Under the pieces are notes generated by a model, which did no database searches, was not told the DNA's origin, and saw nothing but the letters and a program-made list of their open reading frames with translations. A stretch of 48,854 nucleotides of DNA from Actinomycetes bacterium (GTDB lineage: Bacteria > Actinomycetota > Acidimicrobiia > Acidimicrobiales > RAAP-2), in contig JAJYEQ010000012.1 in the NCBI GenBank assembly GCA_021785695.1, forward strand, positions 1 through 48,854, in the 5' to 3' direction. Position numbers and translations under genes: made by a program. This document shows, in pieces, positions 47,521 to 48,854 of the stretch (within the stretch, counting starts at the first letter, position 1; every line of letters starts with the position of its first letter).

Positions 47521-48854
47521 TCAGTCGTTCTTGTGGGATGCGGGCCGGGGGCGCGGACCCCGGGGCCGAGGGCCGGTCAAGACCCCGAGTTCGGCCAGAC
47601 GGGCCCGAGCGTCGTAGGCATCGGGCTCGGCGTCAACCACCCGGGAGAAGTAGTCCCGCGCCGCACTGGTGTCCCCGGCACGATCGAGCATGTCGGCCAT
47701 CGCGTACCACATCCGCACGTGCCGGAAGCCAGGGTTGCGCAGACGCCGGGTCGCGCCCGCGGTACTCAGGACCTCCACGGCCTCGCGGTACTTTCCCTGA
47801 TCCCCGAGGGATCCAGCGAGCACGATCCGGGCCTCGGTGAGCACATCGGCCGTGGGAGACAACTCGACGAGTTCGTCGTACGCCGCTTGCACCGCGCGGT
47901 AGCGGTGGCGAGCCCGGTCACAGTCCATGATCAGCGGTAGGTACTGAGGATCCGTGGAGATCTCCACAACGCGTCGCAAGTGTGCCTTTGCACGGTTCCA
48001 CTCCTGAGCCCGGTAGGCCGCCAGTCCGGCCAGCTCCCGCACCCCTGCGACGTCGGGAGCGACCTCGCAGGTCCGCTCAGCCAGGCGCAGTGACTCCTCG
48101 TAGCGGTGCCGTTCGTATGCAACTTGCGCCTTGGCCAAATTCTCCACGGCTCGCTCACGCTGCCGCTCGGAACCCATCACCGCTCGTCGCACCTGGCTGG
48201 CAATCTCTCCGGGGAGCTCGGCGAGCGCCCGGGCCGTGGCATCCTCACGACGGGCGGTCGCAGATACGACCTCTTCTACCCACACATCCGCGGGCTCCGG
48301 CGGGCGCTTGCTGGCCCTCGTCTCGAGAGAGCGCCCCTCACTCTTGATCCGATCAGCCCCAGTTCGCGCAACCCCACCCCAGCCTGGGCGTCGGTCCGCT
48401 TCGGCCCGGTCAAAACGACCGCCCGGTCGACGCTCGCCGTCGTAGGGACGTGCGGGGCGCCGGTCACGGTCGTAGGGACGCGCGGGTCGCCGCTCGCCAT
48501 CTGAAGGTCGCGCGGGGCGCCGGTCGGGGTCGTAAGGACGCGGTGGGCGCCGGTCACGGTCGTAGGGACGCGGTGGCCGGCGCTCACCATCTGAGGGTCG
48601 CGGTGGCCGACGTTCGCCGTCGTAGGGACGCGCGGGTCGCCGGTCACGGTCGTAGGGACGCGGTGGCCGGCGCTCACCATCTGAGGGTCGCGGTGGCCGA
48701 CGTTCGCCGTCGTAGGGACGCGCGGGGCGCCGGTCACGGTCGTAGGGACGCGGTGGCCGGCGCTCACCATCTGAGGGTCGCGGTGGCCGACGTTCGCCGT
48801 CGTAGGGACGCGCGGGTCGCCGGTCACGGTCGTAGGGACGCGGGGGCCGAGGGT
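47521..48854 (-). CDS. TPR protein with an N-terminal Arg-rich decapeptide repeat region (start outside the window)
   Basis: The frame is open from the stop at 47521 to the right edge, about 444 codons, with no start codon upstream of GTG 48285, so the true start lies beyond the window or is that GTG. The C-terminal 254 residues are helical TPR-like units: AKAQVAYERHRYEESLRLAERTCEVAP, AAYRAQEWNRAKAHLRRVVEIS and [23 protein letters not shown]. The N-terminal part (48421 onward) is over fourteen decapeptides of the type RPYDRDRRPA or RPSDGERRPP, basic and disordered. It likely acts as a scaffold; RNA or membrane-lipid binding by the repeats is inference. Confidence 0.8.
   Translation of the reverse strand, partial: PRPPRPYDRDRRPARPYDGERRPPRPSDGERRPPRPYDRDRRPARPYDGERRPPRPSDGERRPPRPYDRDRRPARPYDGERRPPRPSDGERRPPRPYDRDRRPPRPYDPDRRPARPSDGERRPARPYDRDRRPARPYDGERRPGGRFDRAEADRRPGWGGVARTGADRIKSEGRSLETRASKRPPEPADVWVEEVVSATARREDATARALAELPGEIASQVRRAVMGSERQRERAVENLAKAQVAYERHRYEESLRLAERTCEVAPDVAGVRELAGLAAYRAQEWNRAKAHLRRVVEISTDPQYLPLIMDCDRARHRYRAVQAAYDELVELSPTADVLTEARIVLAGSLGDQGKYREAVEVLSTAGATRRLRNPGFRHVRMWYAMADMLDRAGDTSAARDYFSRVVDAEPDAYDARARLAELGVLTGPRPRGPRPRPASHKND
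48421..48854 (-). repeat. 30-bp tandem repeat with a 90-bp higher order, coding for RPxD-type decapeptides
   Basis: At least 14 full 30-bp units. Between 48571 and 48840 three 90-bp blocks are almost identical (the units at 48571, 48661 and 48751 are the same base for base, as are those at 48601, 48691 and 48781). Towards 48421 the units diverge. Each 90-bp block codes for one S-G-E type and two Y types (Y-R-D, Y-G-E). The array runs past the window end. Confidence 0.95.

Noticed and set aside
48276..48827. A 183-codon frame on the minus strand with repeats of the HRDPQMVSAGHRVPTT kind
   Set aside because: The 30-bp repeat keeps all frames open. The frame joined without a stop to the TPR domain is the better choice, so this one is treated as a shadow.
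48421..48854. CRISPR-like appearance of the 30-bp repeats
   Set aside because: Units are directly adjacent with no unique spacers and they code in frame with the TPR protein.

Overview
The window is very GC-rich, densely coding DNA from an actinobacterium. The most likely home is class Acidimicrobiia or a close relative. Three things point there: a complete Pup-proteasome locus (ARC/Mpa, Dop, Pup, PrcB, PrcA, PafA) next to tatA-tatC-helicase; a gcvH / FHA / FtsR-type MerR / bifunctional-nuclease block like the one around garA in mycobacteria; and a glycine decarboxylase P-protein split into two subunits, unlike mycobacteria. The assignment is inferred from gene content and order only. There are no RNA genes, insertion sequences, prophage or CRISPR arrays. 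No stretch over 300 bases lacks a gene.

Layout: (1) 1-3651, minus: transketolase, transaldolase and the start of glucose-6-phosphate isomerase, joined by 4-base overlaps. (2) 3707-5591, plus: thioesterase, three small membrane proteins and tRNA m1A58 methyltransferase, then a convergent ferredoxin. (3) 5901-12158, plus: the pupylation/proteasome system. (4) 12190-17753, plus: signal peptidase I with a 9-codon upstream ORF, TatA, TatC, a short HelY-like helicase and a duplicated ThyX-like protein. (5) 17819-23665: DUF4193 protein, acetyltransferase, a repeat-bearing unknown, HtrA protease, an SDR, a secreted protein and a two-subunit fluoride channel. (6) 36782 down to 23662, minus: an unbroken 13-kb run with an ABC importer, a PuuA-like glutamine synthetase homologue, aldehyde dehydrogenase, SDR, MerR regulator, nuclease-like protein, GcvT, GcvPA, GcvPB and a PuuD-like hydrolase. 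I read it as uptake and gamma-glutamylated catabolism of a polyamine-like amine, next to glycine cleavage. (7) 36921-42910: ThiD, a membrane protein, a GT87-like enzyme, an alpha/beta hydrolase, an AcuI-like reductase and an APC permease. (8) 43006-48854, minus: DUF4232 protein, bifunctional nuclease, FtsR-like MerR, zinc-ribbon FHA protein, GcvH, PgsA, class I aldolase and a TPR protein whose N-terminal part is a decapeptide repeat running off the window.

A striking non-coding signal is a recurring TANNNT hexamer placed 6-8 bases before an ATG or GTG at 18 sites on both strands. This is the geometry of leaderless promoters. At three of them the -10 hexamer contains the stop codon of the gene before it. 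The less explained items are the lepB upstream ORF, a 12-bp-stem hairpin in the importer leader, two Arg-rich proteins with near-identical DNA repeats, a ThyX-like double-domain protein with altered motifs in both halves, and a small nuclease-like protein tied to the glycine-cleavage genes.
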